From contig NC_013720.1 in NCBI RefSeq assembly GCF_000025185.1, positions 2,728,001 to 2,792,000 of the forward strand: DNA of 64,000 nt. The letters run 5' to 3'. The notes under the pieces are model-generated. The model did no database searches. It saw only the letters and a program-made list of their open reading frames with translations, and was not told the DNA's origin. Made by a program: the position numbers and the translations under genes. This stretch comes from Pirellula staleyi DSM 6068 (GTDB lineage: Bacteria; Planctomycetota; Planctomycetia; Pirellulales; Pirellulaceae). Below are positions 16,970 to 26,023 of the stretch, piece by piece. The first letter of the stretch is position 1, and each line of letters begins with the position of its first letter.

Positions 16970-18001
16970 ATGAGTATCGGCGAGACGATGCAACAAGACG
17001 CGGAGGAGTTCCGCAACCGCTACACGGCTGTCAAAGCTGAAATTCAACGCGTGATTGTGGGACACGACGACATTGTGCACGGCGTCCTCACCGCGATGTT
17101 TATTGGTGGTCACTGCTTGCTGGAAGGTGTACCTGGACTCGGCAAAACGCTGCTGGTCCGCACGCTCTCTGAAACGCTCGACCTGCAGTTTAACCGGATC
17201 CAGTTCACCCCCGACTTGATGCCCTCTGACATTCTCGGCACGAACATGATCAACGAAAACGCCGAAGGTCGGCGTGTGTTCGAGTTTCAAAAAGGGCCGA
17301 TCTTTACACAGATCTGCCTCGCGGACGAAATCAACCGCGCTACGCCAAAAACACAGTCGGCACTTCTGGAAACGATGCAAGAGGGAACCGTCACCGTTGC
17401 TGGTGTCCGCTATCAGCTCGACAAACCGTTCTTTGTCATGGCGACGCAAAACCCGATCGAGCAAGAAGGGACCTACCCGCTCCCTGAAGCGCAGCTCGAT
17501 CGTTTCCTCTTCAAACTCGTCGTGGGCTACTCGAGTCGCGATGAACTAGCGACCGTGGTCGATCGCACCACGCGTGGTGTGGTGATTGAGCCGAAGAAAG
17601 TGATGGATGGGACCGAGATTCGGAAGTGGCAGAAGTTGATTCGCGAAGTGATTCTCGCGCAGCATGTGCAGGATTATCTTGTGCGACTCACGCTCGCCAC
17701 CCATCCTCAAGGACCCTTCGCGCTTCCGGTCACGAATCAATATCTTCGCTGGGGCTCATCGCCCCGTGGTGCGCAAACACTAGCGCTCGCTGCGAAGGTA
17801 CGAGCACTTCTCGAAGGACGCTACAACGTCAGCTTCGAGGATGTGCGCCGCGTTTATCTCCCAGCTATGCGGCACCGTGTGGTGCTGAACTTCGAAGCAC
17901 AAGCCGAGGGTCTGGATACCGATCGTGTGCTGCTCGAAATTCTCGAAAAGCTTCCAGAGAAGGCCGACGATGCCCCGGTCCGCGCCACGCTTTCCAGGTA
18001 A
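16970..18001 (+). CDS. MoxR-family AAA+ ATPase
   Basis: The 343-residue protein is a canonical MoxR ATPase. Walker A is GVPGLGKT (53-60), Walker B is CLADEIN (116-122), followed by MoxR signatures NRATPKTQSALLETMQE (122-138), ATQNPIEQEGTYPLPEAQ (158-175) and LDRF. MoxR proteins are cytoplasmic chaperones that mature or insert VWA-bearing partners. Here the neighbours are VWA, DUF58 and BatA-like genes on the same strand with gaps of 117 and 64 bp. The ATG at 16970 fits the family start; the Shine-Dalgarno is weak. Confidence 0.92.
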   Translation: MSIGETMQQDAEEFRNRYTAVKAEIQRVIVGHDDIVHGVLTAMFIGGHCLLEGVPGLGKTLLVRTLSETLDLQFNRIQFTPDLMPSDILGTNMINENAEGRRVFEFQKGPIFTQICLADEINRATPKTQSALLETMQEGTVTVAGVRYQLDKPFFVMATQNPIEQEGTYPLPEAQLDRFLFKLVVGYSSRDELATVVDRTTRGVVIEPKKVMDGTEIRKWQKLIREVILAQHVQDYLVRLTLATHPQGPFALPVTNQYLRWGSSPRGAQTLALAAKVRALLEGRYNVSFEDVRRVYLPAMRHRVVLNFEAQAEGLDTDRVLLEILEKLPEKADDAPVRATLSR

Positions 18002-18065
18002 TCGCTCGCGAGCCCGTTGCTCGATTTCGTTTCGTGCTCTGTAAACTCCTTGCGACCCATCTCCC

Positions 18066-18956
18066 ATGCCATCCGCGAGTCTGCCACTCCTGAGTCCCGC
18101 GCTCCTTGCCCAGCTCGAACGGCTGGAACTCGTGAGCCGCAAGATCTTTCGTGGACGGATGAAAGGGGAGCGGCGCAGCAAACGCAAAGGGCAGAGTGTC
18201 GAGTTCGCGGATTTTCGGAACTACGTGCCGGGCGATGACCTTCGCTTTATCGACTGGAATCTCTTTGCGCGACTCGAAAAGTTGTTCCTCAAACTGTTCC
18301 TGGAGGAAGAAGATCTCCACTTCTATGCCCTTATCGATACCAGTAGCAGCATGGATTTCGGCGAGCCTTCCAAGCTCAACTATGCCAAGCAACTCGCAGC
18401 AGCACTGGGCTTCATCGGTCTCTGTCGCGCCGATCGTGTGAAGATCGAAACCCTCTCGACAACCACGAAAAACCCTGGTCCGACACTCCGTGGCCGCTCG
18501 AGCATGTGGCGTCTAATGGAGTATCTCGATGGCATAGAGGCTGGCGCTAATATTCCACTCGCCGAAGGGGTGAAGAATTTTTGCATCCGGAACTCTGGCA
18601 AGGGAATCTTGGTACTCATCAGCGACTTGATGGACAAATCGGGCTACGAGCAGGCTTTGCGATTGCTGGTGGCTCAGCAGATGGATGTCTACGTGCTCCA
18701 CGTCATGTCCCCCCTTGAACTCGATCCCGATATCAAAGGGGATCTCAAGCTGGTCGACTGCGAAGATGACGACATCGCTGAGGTGACCGTTAGCAAGCCA
18801 CTTCTCGATCGCTATAAGCGAACCCTAGCCGCCTTCATCGATGGCGCGCGCGAGTTCTGCACGCGCCGCGGCATGAGCTACTTGATGACCAGCACCGATA
18901 CGCCGGTCGATCGTTTGGTCTCGAGCTACCTTCGCAAACGTGGTCTGGTTCGCTAG
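18066..18956 (+). CDS. DUF58 protein
   Basis: The 296-residue protein has the DUF58 hallmark R-N-Y-x-x-G-D-D-x-R-x-I-D-W (51-64) and then a VWA-like fold with metal site DTSSS (91-95). It has no signal or membrane helix, in line with soluble DUF58 members that partner MoxR ATPases. It lies 64 bp after the MoxR gene and 20 bp before the BatA-like gene, as in Bat aerotolerance operons. A role as adaptor between MoxR and the membrane VWA proteins is inferred from synteny. Confidence 0.9.
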   Translation: MPSASLPLLSPALLAQLERLELVSRKIFRGRMKGERRSKRKGQSVEFADFRNYVPGDDLRFIDWNLFARLEKLFLKLFLEEEDLHFYALIDTSSSMDFGEPSKLNYAKQLAAALGFIGLCRADRVKIETLSTTTKNPGPTLRGRSSMWRLMEYLDGIEAGANIPLAEGVKNFCIRNSGKGILVLISDLMDKSGYEQALRLLVAQQMDVYVLHVMSPLELDPDIKGDLKLVDCEDDDIAEVTVSKPLLDRYKRTLAAFIDGAREFCTRRGMSYLMTSTDTPVDRLVSSYLRKRGLVR

Positions 18957-18976
18957 TGCCCAGCTGAGGAATTGTC

Positions 18977-20998
18977 GTGCTCCGTTTTCACCTTCTCATC
19001 GCCGACTTCTTCATCAACACCCTGTCGTTCTGGCAGTGGGGTGTGATCGCGCTGGTTCCGCCCCTGATTTTGGCTCTCTACTTTCTGAAGCTTCGGCGTC
19101 AGCCCCTGGCTGTTCCCAGCACCTATCTCTGGGCCAAAGCGATCGAAGATCTGCATGTCAATTCGCTCTGGCAACGGCTCCGGCAAAACATCCTGCTGCT
19201 GCTGCAGTTGCTGCTCGTGCTGCTGCTGATCTTTTCACTCCTACGCCCCGGGTGGCAGGGGACTGAGCTTCTTCGCAATCGGTTTGTCTTTCTCGTCGAC
19301 ACTTCCGCCAGCATGAGCGCAAGCGATGTGTCGCCAACACGCCTCGACGATGCCAAACGCCAGGCCATCGCCCTCATTCGTCAAATGAAGTCGGGCGATG
19401 TGGCGATGCTGATCAGCTTCTCGGATACGGCGAAGATCGAGCAGAGCTTTACCGATAATCGTCGTCTGCTAGAGCAGAAGGTACAGCTGATCGAGCAAAC
19501 AAATCGACTCAGCGACTTAAGCGAAGCACTTCGAGCCGCTTCGGGACTTGCCAATCCCGGTCAAAGCAGCGACCCCGACAATCCCGACGATACGCAGGTG
19601 GCCGACGAGCTGCCTGCCGAACTGTTCATCTTCAGCGATGGTGGGTTTGCTACGATCCCCAATTTCCGACTCGGCAATCTCGAGCCTCGTTATCAAAAGA
19701 TAGCGACCGACAATATCAAAAACGTCGCTGTCGCCGCATTCAGCACCGAAGGGAACCCCGAGAAGCCGGGGGAAGTGCAGGCCTTCGGTCGCCTCGAGAA
19801 CTATGGCAGCGAGGAAGTGACGGCAGAGGTTTCGCTCTATCTCGAGGATGCCTTGCTCGATGCTAAATCGATCACCATTGCGCCGCGTAGTACCGACACT
19901 AAAGCAGCGGGCTCGACCGGGGTCGATTTCACCCTCGGGGAACTCGAAAGTGGTGTGCTCAAGCTCGAAGTGAATGTGAAAGATCAATTGCCGCTCGATA
20001 ACCGGGCCTATGCCGTAGTGAATTTGCCTCGGCAAGCGAAAGTGCTGCTGGTCACCCCTGGTAACGATCCGCTAATGCTGGCGCTCGCCACCGATGAAGC
20101 GATGAAACTGGCGACTGTCGCAACAATCGATCCCGAGAAGCTGACAACACAAACGGTGAAAGAGCAACTCACCAGTGGTGCCTACGATCTAGTGATCTTC
20201 GACCAATGTGTGCCGACGGAGATGCCAGCCGCCAGTACGCTCTTTATTGGCCGGCTTCCACCTACGCCCGAATGGAAAGCGGGAACCAAGGGGCTGCCAG
20301 TGATCGCCGATGTTGATCAAGTACATCCCCTCACGCAGCTCGTGCAGATGTCGAATGTGAATATCTTCGAGGCCTTTGCCATCGAGGCCTCTCCACCTGG
20401 AAGCACCAAACTGATCGACTCCGATCTGGGCTCGCTCTATGTGGTGGGGCCACGTGGCGGTTATGAAGATGCCGCTATCTCGTTTGACATCTATTCGCAA
20501 GGAAAGGATGGGATTACGGTCAACACGAACTGGCCCATCCGCCGCAGCTTTCCCGTGTTTGTGATGAACGCTGTGAAGTATTTGGGAGGTGTTCGTACTT
20601 CGCTGGCGACCCCGAATGTTAAACCAGGTTTTCCCGCGGTTCTGCGTAGCGACGTACCGGTGAAAAGCCTGCTTGTGGAATCACCACGCGGTGATCAGGT
20701 GGAAGTGCTGCGCGAAGTGACGAGCAACTATGTTTTCACTCGCGTCGACGAGCTTGGGGTGTATAAGGTGCGGGAAGGTTCGGGGCAGAAAGTGAAACAG
20801 CAGTTCGCCGCGAACTTGTTCGACTCTCGTGAAAGTGATTTGACCCCAGCCGATAAACTAGAGATCGGCCACGAAGAAGTGAAGGCAACCGTGGCTCGCC
20901 AAGTGGCCCGCAAAGAGCTGTGGAAATGGCTTCTCGTGGCTGCGATCGTGGTGCTGGTCTTCGAGTGGTATGTCTACAATCGACGAGTCTATTTGTAG
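18977..20998 (+). CDS. BatA-like membrane VWA protein
   Basis: The 673-residue protein has the BatA N-terminus: a first helix at 18-38 ending in LKLRR, a second at 70-90, then a VWA domain with intact metal site DTSAS (108-112). The large middle region is mixed beta and contains a degenerate GATase-like stretch (LLVTPGNDPLMLAL near 355). A final helix (about 648-666) precedes the short tail YNRRVYL. The GTG at 18977 has AGGA about 8 bp upstream, and no later start would keep helix 1. It closes the Bat-like operon. The client pathway (oxidative-stress tolerance in Bacteroides and Leptospira literature) is not shown for planctomycetes. Confidence 0.85.
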   Translation: MLRFHLLIADFFINTLSFWQWGVIALVPPLILALYFLKLRRQPLAVPSTYLWAKAIEDLHVNSLWQRLRQNILLLLQLLLVLLLIFSLLRPGWQGTELLRNRFVFLVDTSASMSASDVSPTRLDDAKRQAIALIRQMKSGDVAMLISFSDTAKIEQSFTDNRRLLEQKVQLIEQTNRLSDLSEALRAASGLANPGQSSDPDNPDDTQVADELPAELFIFSDGGFATIPNFRLGNLEPRYQKIATDNIKNVAVAAFSTEGNPEKPGEVQAFGRLENYGSEEVTAEVSLYLEDALLDAKSITIAPRSTDTKAAGSTGVDFTLGELESGVLKLEVNVKDQLPLDNRAYAVVNLPRQAKVLLVTPGNDPLMLALATDEAMKLATVATIDPEKLTTQTVKEQLTSGAYDLVIFDQCVPTEMPAASTLFIGRLPPTPEWKAGTKGLPVIADVDQVHPLTQLVQMSNVNIFEAFAIEASPPGSTKLIDSDLGSLYVVGPRGGYEDAAISFDIYSQGKDGITVNTNWPIRRSFPVFVMNAVKYLGGVRTSLATPNVKPGFPAVLRSDVPVKSLLVESPRGDQVEVLREVTSNYVFTRVDELGVYKVREGSGQKVKQQFAANLFDSRESDLTPADKLEIGHEEVKATVARQVARKELWKWLLVAAIVVLVFEWYVYNRRVYL

Positions 20999-21009
20999 CC
21001 CTTTTCGTA

Positions 21010-21023
21010 CGCCAAGCTTGGCG
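21010..21023. terminator. 14-bp perfect palindrome after the BatA-like gene
   Basis: CGCCAAGCTTGGCG begins 11 bp after the BatA-like stop and can fold as a 5-bp stem with a 4-nt loop. There is no U-tract. Position suggests a terminator for the Bat-like operon. Confidence 0.35.
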
Positions 21024-21213
21024 CCGCAATCTTCGATCATGGCGGCTTTGGAGTTGCCGAGGTGTATAGCACGGCCACAGGTTTTTCGCAGTTGATCGTT
21101 AATATTCGGGTCTGCCTCACTAGAGCTCTCGGGGACCTGGGTGCTATTCTAAACGCCCCGGAAGTCGCGTCACCGCGCAAGTTAGTTCCTCAAATCTGTG
21201 AGTGGTTTTGCTC

Positions 21214-22020
21214 GTGTCACAACGAATTCAGTTGGTGGTTTGCGATTGGGCCGGAACAACGGTCGACTTTGGTTGCCTAGCACCGGCAGCTGCTTTTCTC
21301 GAGGCTTTTGCGCGTCACAAGCTGATGCTGACGATGCAGCAAGTGCGGGCTCCGATGGGGCTGCATAAGTACGATCATGTTCGCACGCTGCTGGAAATGC
21401 CTGCAGTGAGTGAGCAGTTTCAATTCGTGTACGGCCGACCTTGGGTCGAAGCCGATGTGATGAACATCTATCACGAAGTGACCCCGCTGCAAGCAAGTGC
21501 TTGTGAGAATCACAGTGTGCTGATTCCTGGTGTGGTAGACGTTGTTGCCACGCTCCGCAGTCGTGATGTGAAGATTGGATCGACCACTGGCTATCCACGT
21601 GTTGTCGCTGAAGTGGTTTACGAGTTGGCCAAGGCCCAAGGGTATGAGCCCGACTTCAATGTGGCAGCCGACGATACTCCAGCCGCTCGGCCACTTCCGT
21701 GGATGATCTTCCGGATCATGGAAAAGCTCGATATTTTTCCACCTCTCGCGGTCGTGAAGATCGGCGATACGGTTCCTGATATCGAGGAAGGTCGCAACGC
21801 AGGATGCTGGAGCATTGGCGTCACGCAAACGGGAAGCGAAATGGGACTCACACCCGAAGAGTTCGCCGCGCTCCCGGAAGATGTGAAAAAGCATAAGACC
21901 GAGATCGTCGGTCGAAAACTGCTTGACGCGGGTGCACACTACGTCATTCCATCGATCATCGAACTGCCGCAGATGATCGACCACATCGAAGCTGGTATGG
22001 AGACTGGCCAGAAGCCGTAG
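21214..22020 (+). CDS. phnX: Phosphonoacetaldehyde hydrolase
   Basis: The 268-residue HAD-superfamily protein splits phosphonoacetaldehyde into acetaldehyde and phosphate in 2-aminoethylphosphonate breakdown. The catalytic Asp is D11 in DWAGTT (11-16) and the Schiff-base Lys is K52 in PMGLHKYDH; both positions agree to within one residue with the known Bacillus cereus enzyme (D12, K53). GSTTGYPR and KIGDTVPDIEEG are the later HAD motifs. GTG at 21214 was chosen over GTG at 21202 because it gives that spacing. No phnW transaminase or phosphonate transporter is next to it, so the source of substrate is not local. It converges on the AsmA-like gene. Confidence 0.92.
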   Translation: MSQRIQLVVCDWAGTTVDFGCLAPAAAFLEAFARHKLMLTMQQVRAPMGLHKYDHVRTLLEMPAVSEQFQFVYGRPWVEADVMNIYHEVTPLQASACENHSVLIPGVVDVVATLRSRDVKIGSTTGYPRVVAEVVYELAKAQGYEPDFNVAADDTPAARPLPWMIFRIMEKLDIFPPLAVVKIGDTVPDIEEGRNAGCWSIGVTQTGSEMGLTPEEFAALPEDVKKHKTEIVGRKLLDAGAHYVIPSIIELPQMIDHIEAGMETGQKP

Positions 22021-22036
22021 TTGAGCTTGTTGGTTT

Positions 22037-22064
22037 GCGTCGCCAGCAAATCGGTCAGCGACGC
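22037..22064. terminator. 7-bp inverted repeat between converging genes
   Basis: GCGTCGC (22037-22043) pairs perfectly with GCGACGC (22058-22064) around a 14-nt loop. It sits between the ends of phnX and the AsmA-like gene and could stop both transcripts, though there is no U-tract. Confidence 0.35.
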
Positions 22065-22084
22065 CGATCGTTACTTCATCACGA

Positions 22085-25000
22085 TCAAGGCGATGGGGCA
22101 GGGGTCTTAGGTTGTCCAAAAATCTTTTCCAGCCCCTTGTTGAGCCCCTGCTCAAGTAGCCCCTGCACGGCGCGATTGGCGAACTGTTTAGCAAGGTTCC
22201 CAATCGCGGTGCCGTCGAGTTGCGGCTTGTTGATCTGACCACGAATCGGGATCGAGATTCGTTGTCCCTTCAATCCGACCAGCAGTGGTTTGCCGTCGAC
22301 CCATTTGTCGGGAATCGGAATTTCCGACAGCATCTCGAGCGACTGATCGAGCCCGACACTTCCTTGGGTGATGAGGGCCACTTCTTTCACGGTCATCGTG
22401 AGACCACGGTGATAGACCCGACCATCGACCACTTCGACTTGCACTCGTTGTTCGGGCAGGATAATCCAGCCGCGCGGCTCGGTGGGAGCAGTTGCGAGTG
22501 GATTGTTCTCCACGGCGCTCTTCAGCTGCTTGATGACGCCAAGGTATTGCTCGGCCAGCGGGCCGGGACCAATTTGAGCAGCATGGATGGTCAAGAGACC
22601 TCCCGCTGTGATCTCTTTTTCGCGATTCTCTGAGAAGAGTGGCACCGATACGCCCACAAGTTCGACCGAGAAGGTGCCTTGCGCTTCGGTGGCATCCGCG
22701 ACCACGGGGGCGACGAACTTCAGCCAGTCGCGGCACATGTCGGGAGAGATACGAACCTTCGTGAGCAGCGGACCTTTGTCCATGATGAGGCGAGGCTGTG
22801 GTTCCCCCAAAGTGATTCGCGGAGCAGCGATGAATTGTCCTTCGCTGAGCATCATGTCAATCGGTCCAAGGAACAGGACACCATCTGCGAGTTTGGCGCT
22901 CAAAAGTCCTTGCCCACCGACAAGCCCCATGTAGCGAATCGAATCCCAGCCGATGCCCGCTTCTGCCTTCAAAGATTTTGAAATGAATCCTGTGGGAGAG
23001 GATGCATCGGTGGCAGGCTGTAGCAGAGGGCCGGTGATTGAGAATGGCCGGCGGTCTTGCCCGGCGATGTTGAACGTGGGACCTAGAATCGGCGAGAGCA
23101 TTTGGGTGAGCTGTTCCATCACTACAACGGTTTCACCCTTAAGGTCGACGAGCATTTCACTTGTTAGTTTTTCCATCGTCCCCGACATCTGCACGCTGGC
23201 AAATGACGAGAGCAGGTTCATCGAAGCAAGCTGAGCCTTGTCGCTCGTAGGATCGTAGGTGGCTGCGCCGGTGATGCGGGCTGTTTTTTCGCTCCAGCTA
23301 CGCTGCACTGGTTCAAGAGGTCGCGAACCGGGTCGCGCGGCTGGATCAACGGGTGGCTGTTCGAGCCAAACGTACTGCACGTTATTCGCGCTGGTATCGA
23401 TGGTCGCATCAATCACATTGCCGATGTACTTGAGTTCCACGCGGCCAACCAATTCGCCTGTTAGCTGCGATTCGAACGGCTCAGCAGGTTTTTCAAACCA
23501 TTTGCGAAGCCGCGTGAGGTCGCCCCGATATTCCACGAGTCCTGTGACGGCGACACCGGGCGAAGCGGTGGCGATGTTGATGTTCTCGGCGCGAAGAGCG
23601 ATCGACGAACTGCGTACGGTGGTCGATGGAAACGATGCGCTGAAGCTAGCGAGATTCACCACACCACTGGTGGCTACTTCCACACGAGGTTCGCGAATCG
23701 CGAGGCCAGAACCAGTTGCCATCAGCTGCGAAACGATGATCGAGGTTTCGCCAAGTTCGATTTGCTGCGAAGAGAACGCTCCACCACCGCTCCCATCGAT
23801 GACGCCCGCAATGATCCAGTCTCCGAGCGACAGAAACGTTTGAACCCGAGGCATCCAGGTCGCGAGATCCCCTTCGAGTTTCCAGTTCACAGGCCAAAGA
23901 GCACTGGGGGAAGGATTCTTCACCACGCCGGTGAGATTGGCGGTGAAAGCATCGGTTCCTGAGCGGACACTCAGCTGCGCGGCACTCAGCTCCGAAAGAC
24001 CGGTCGCGCTAGGCAAACCTTCTGCTGAGGCAGTGATTTTCAGCTGATCTTCGTGCCACGGGAGGAGTCCTGGCAGAATGACATTGAGCTTATCGAGCGA
24101 GCCATCGGCGGTTAGTTGCCAAGTCTCGCCAGGTTGCTGTTGCCAACGGACATCCAGGTTCATCTGTCCCGCGAGTTCTACCGACGCTAAGTCGATGAGA
24201 CGCGAAAGTTCGCTTGCCAGCTTATCGAGATCGGCTTTCGCGATGAGGCGTCCCGCGCGCAGATCCCCCTCGCCTTGCAGGTCGAGAAAGCTTGATTTCA
24301 CAAAGACTTGCTCGATCGCGGCCAGAGAAAACTCGGGGCGAACGAGGGCCGAGACTTCGAGTGGTTGATCCCAAGCGACTTGACGACCGGCGGCTTCTCC
24401 CTGCAATTTCGAAGTTTTTGCGGTGAGAGAAAACCGCTTAGCTTCAGCAACACCTTGGGATGTCGCGCTGATAGCAAGCGTGCCCGAGGTGATGCGTGCC
24501 GATTCTTTCATGTGCAAAGTAGCCGGCAATTGCTGGGCAATAGCCGCGAGATCGACCGACCCTTCGAGTTGCAAATCGGAGTCGCGGGCCACTTTTTGCC
24601 AATCGATCGGCGCGGAGGTTGCGGTGGAAGTGGGGGCTGGCATCGCCGACCCATCGGGCGCGACCACTACCGGCACGGTGGAAATCGTTGCTGGAATTGC
24701 GATACTTCCGCGACCACTCAGCGAGGCCAAGTTCGAGCGTAGCGAGATCCCCGCCAGCGACCATGCTTCGCCCTTGCGGACAATCTTGGCGCTGCTCTCT
24801 TCCACAGCGACACGCACCATTTCGCCAGCGGCCATGGCTGTCGACTGCACGACAAGATTACGCGAAGAGAGCTTGGAGAGATCGGCCGTCAGTTGCTCGC
24901 CACCATTCGACCACTCGGTCAACACGGTGCACGTAATCGATCCGCCGATGGCCAAGCCTGTTTGAGCACGACGCAAAAATGGTGTTGCGATATCCGCAGG

Positions 25001-25792
25001 AAATTCACTCACCAGCATGCCAGCGCGGCCTGTTCCTAGGCTGCCATCGACACCGGGCGACCATTCGAGTTCGCCTTGAATTTCTCCCACCGACTGTGGG
25101 CTCGCGGGAGGAGCTCCTGCTTCAGCAGCCTGACGAACGACGGCCGAAAACTTCGCTTGTTTAGGTTGATCAGCGGCCGCTGTCCAGTTGGCATCCGCAT
25201 TGAGATTCTCGACGTGGTAAGCCACTTTGGTTTTGTCGTCGATGATTTCGATCAGACCTTGCTCGATCGTTACTCCTACCGCAATCTGCGGCGCAGCTGA
25301 CGAACCGGCGTCATCGCCTGTGGATAGTTTTGCGAGTAGATCCTCGACGTTGCTTCCCTCATCGCGCACGACGATGCGAACCACGGGCTGTGTAATGGTG
25401 ATACGTCCGGGATCTTGCCAGGCACGAACGATGTCGAGCAACGACTTCTCGGTCCGAATCTGCTTCACTGCCGCAATCGGTTCGCCCGCATCGCCACTCA
25501 CCTTCAGCTCATTCACGACAATCGGCGACATCCACGACAAGCTGATGCTCGACGCATCGATCTTGCCAGCGAGCTGCGGCGCGGCATATCCGAGCGCTGT
25601 CTTCCAAAGACCGGTGGAGACAATGATCGTAGGCGCGAAGAAGACTAAAACGCCGAGTAGTACGAGTCCAAGAAATGCCCGAAACAGCCAACCGCCACGT
25701 TTCTTTGGCGCAGGAGTTTCGTCGGCACCATCGTCGTCTGGTACGTCGTAGAGATCATCTTCGGCGACTCGCCGTTTATTACGTTTGGCCAT
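22085..25792 (-). CDS. Large AsmA-like protein
   Basis: The 1235-residue protein has a short acidic cytoplasmic head, one membrane helix (about 34-58) and a very long beta-rich periplasmic body. The ending IPIRGQINKPQLDG and the DIASSISLSW-type start of the body (KIDASSISLSW) match AsmA/TamB/YhdP-like proteins. These form grooved beta-structures thought to carry phospholipid between inner and outer membranes. It lies 231 bp downstream of mlaD on the same strand, which fits lipid transport, but co-transcription is not certain. The ATG at 25792 (MAKRNKRR) was taken over a GTG five codons upstream. Whether it is closer to AsmA, YhdP or a planctomycete-specific branch needs a profile search. Confidence 0.7.
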   Translation of the reverse strand: MAKRNKRRVAEDDLYDVPDDDGADETPAPKKRGGWLFRAFLGLVLLGVLVFFAPTIIVSTGLWKTALGYAAPQLAGKIDASSISLSWMSPIVVNELKVSGDAGEPIAAVKQIRTEKSLLDIVRAWQDPGRITITQPVVRIVVRDEGSNVEDLLAKLSTGDDAGSSAAPQIAVGVTIEQGLIEIIDDKTKVAYHVENLNADANWTAAADQPKQAKFSAVVRQAAEAGAPPASPQSVGEIQGELEWSPGVDGSLGTGRAGMLVSEFPADIATPFLRRAQTGLAIGGSITCTVLTEWSNGGEQLTADLSKLSSRNLVVQSTAMAAGEMVRVAVEESSAKIVRKGEAWSLAGISLRSNLASLSGRGSIAIPATISTVPVVVAPDGSAMPAPTSTATSAPIDWQKVARDSDLQLEGSVDLAAIAQQLPATLHMKESARITSGTLAISATSQGVAEAKRFSLTAKTSKLQGEAAGRQVAWDQPLEVSALVRPEFSLAAIEQVFVKSSFLDLQGEGDLRAGRLIAKADLDKLASELSRLIDLASVELAGQMNLDVRWQQQPGETWQLTADGSLDKLNVILPGLLPWHEDQLKITASAEGLPSATGLSELSAAQLSVRSGTDAFTANLTGVVKNPSPSALWPVNWKLEGDLATWMPRVQTFLSLGDWIIAGVIDGSGGGAFSSQQIELGETSIIVSQLMATGSGLAIREPRVEVATSGVVNLASFSASFPSTTVRSSSIALRAENINIATASPGVAVTGLVEYRGDLTRLRKWFEKPAEPFESQLTGELVGRVELKYIGNVIDATIDTSANNVQYVWLEQPPVDPAARPGSRPLEPVQRSWSEKTARITGAATYDPTSDKAQLASMNLLSSFASVQMSGTMEKLTSEMLVDLKGETVVVMEQLTQMLSPILGPTFNIAGQDRRPFSITGPLLQPATDASSPTGFISKSLKAEAGIGWDSIRYMGLVGGQGLLSAKLADGVLFLGPIDMMLSEGQFIAAPRITLGEPQPRLIMDKGPLLTKVRISPDMCRDWLKFVAPVVADATEAQGTFSVELVGVSVPLFSENREKEITAGGLLTIHAAQIGPGPLAEQYLGVIKQLKSAVENNPLATAPTEPRGWIILPEQRVQVEVVDGRVYHRGLTMTVKEVALITQGSVGLDQSLEMLSEIPIPDKWVDGKPLLVGLKGQRISIPIRGQINKPQLDGTAIGNLAKQFANRAVQGLLEQGLNKGLEKIFGQPKTPAPSP

Positions 25793-26023
25793 CACTGCAC
25801 CGCACAAAAAGCCGAGAAATCGCGGGATAAATACCCCGCCATTCTACGCGGTTGTACACTTTGCGACCTAGGTCGAATTCGCAAGATGAAAGAGCCGAGT
25901 TTGACGCGTGCAGTGGCCGCTAGCAAGCTCGCCAGCAGCGTGCCGTTAGGCCAAGAGATAGGCTCGCATGGAGCCCGAAAAATGCCAACTGCTAGCGAGT
26001 GCTTAGGGTGTCGCGAAGGGTCG

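Noticed and set aside
13730-20998. VWA-MoxR-DUF58 cluster as a defence system
   Set aside because: MoxR-VWA pairs occur in some defence systems, but the DUF58 and BatA-like partners and the absence of nuclease, protease or effector genes fit the Bat-type group.
21277-22242. 321-aa minus-strand frame over phnX
   Set aside because: phnX has all catalytic motifs; the antisense frame runs into the 3' end of the AsmA-like gene in another frame and has no recognisable fold.
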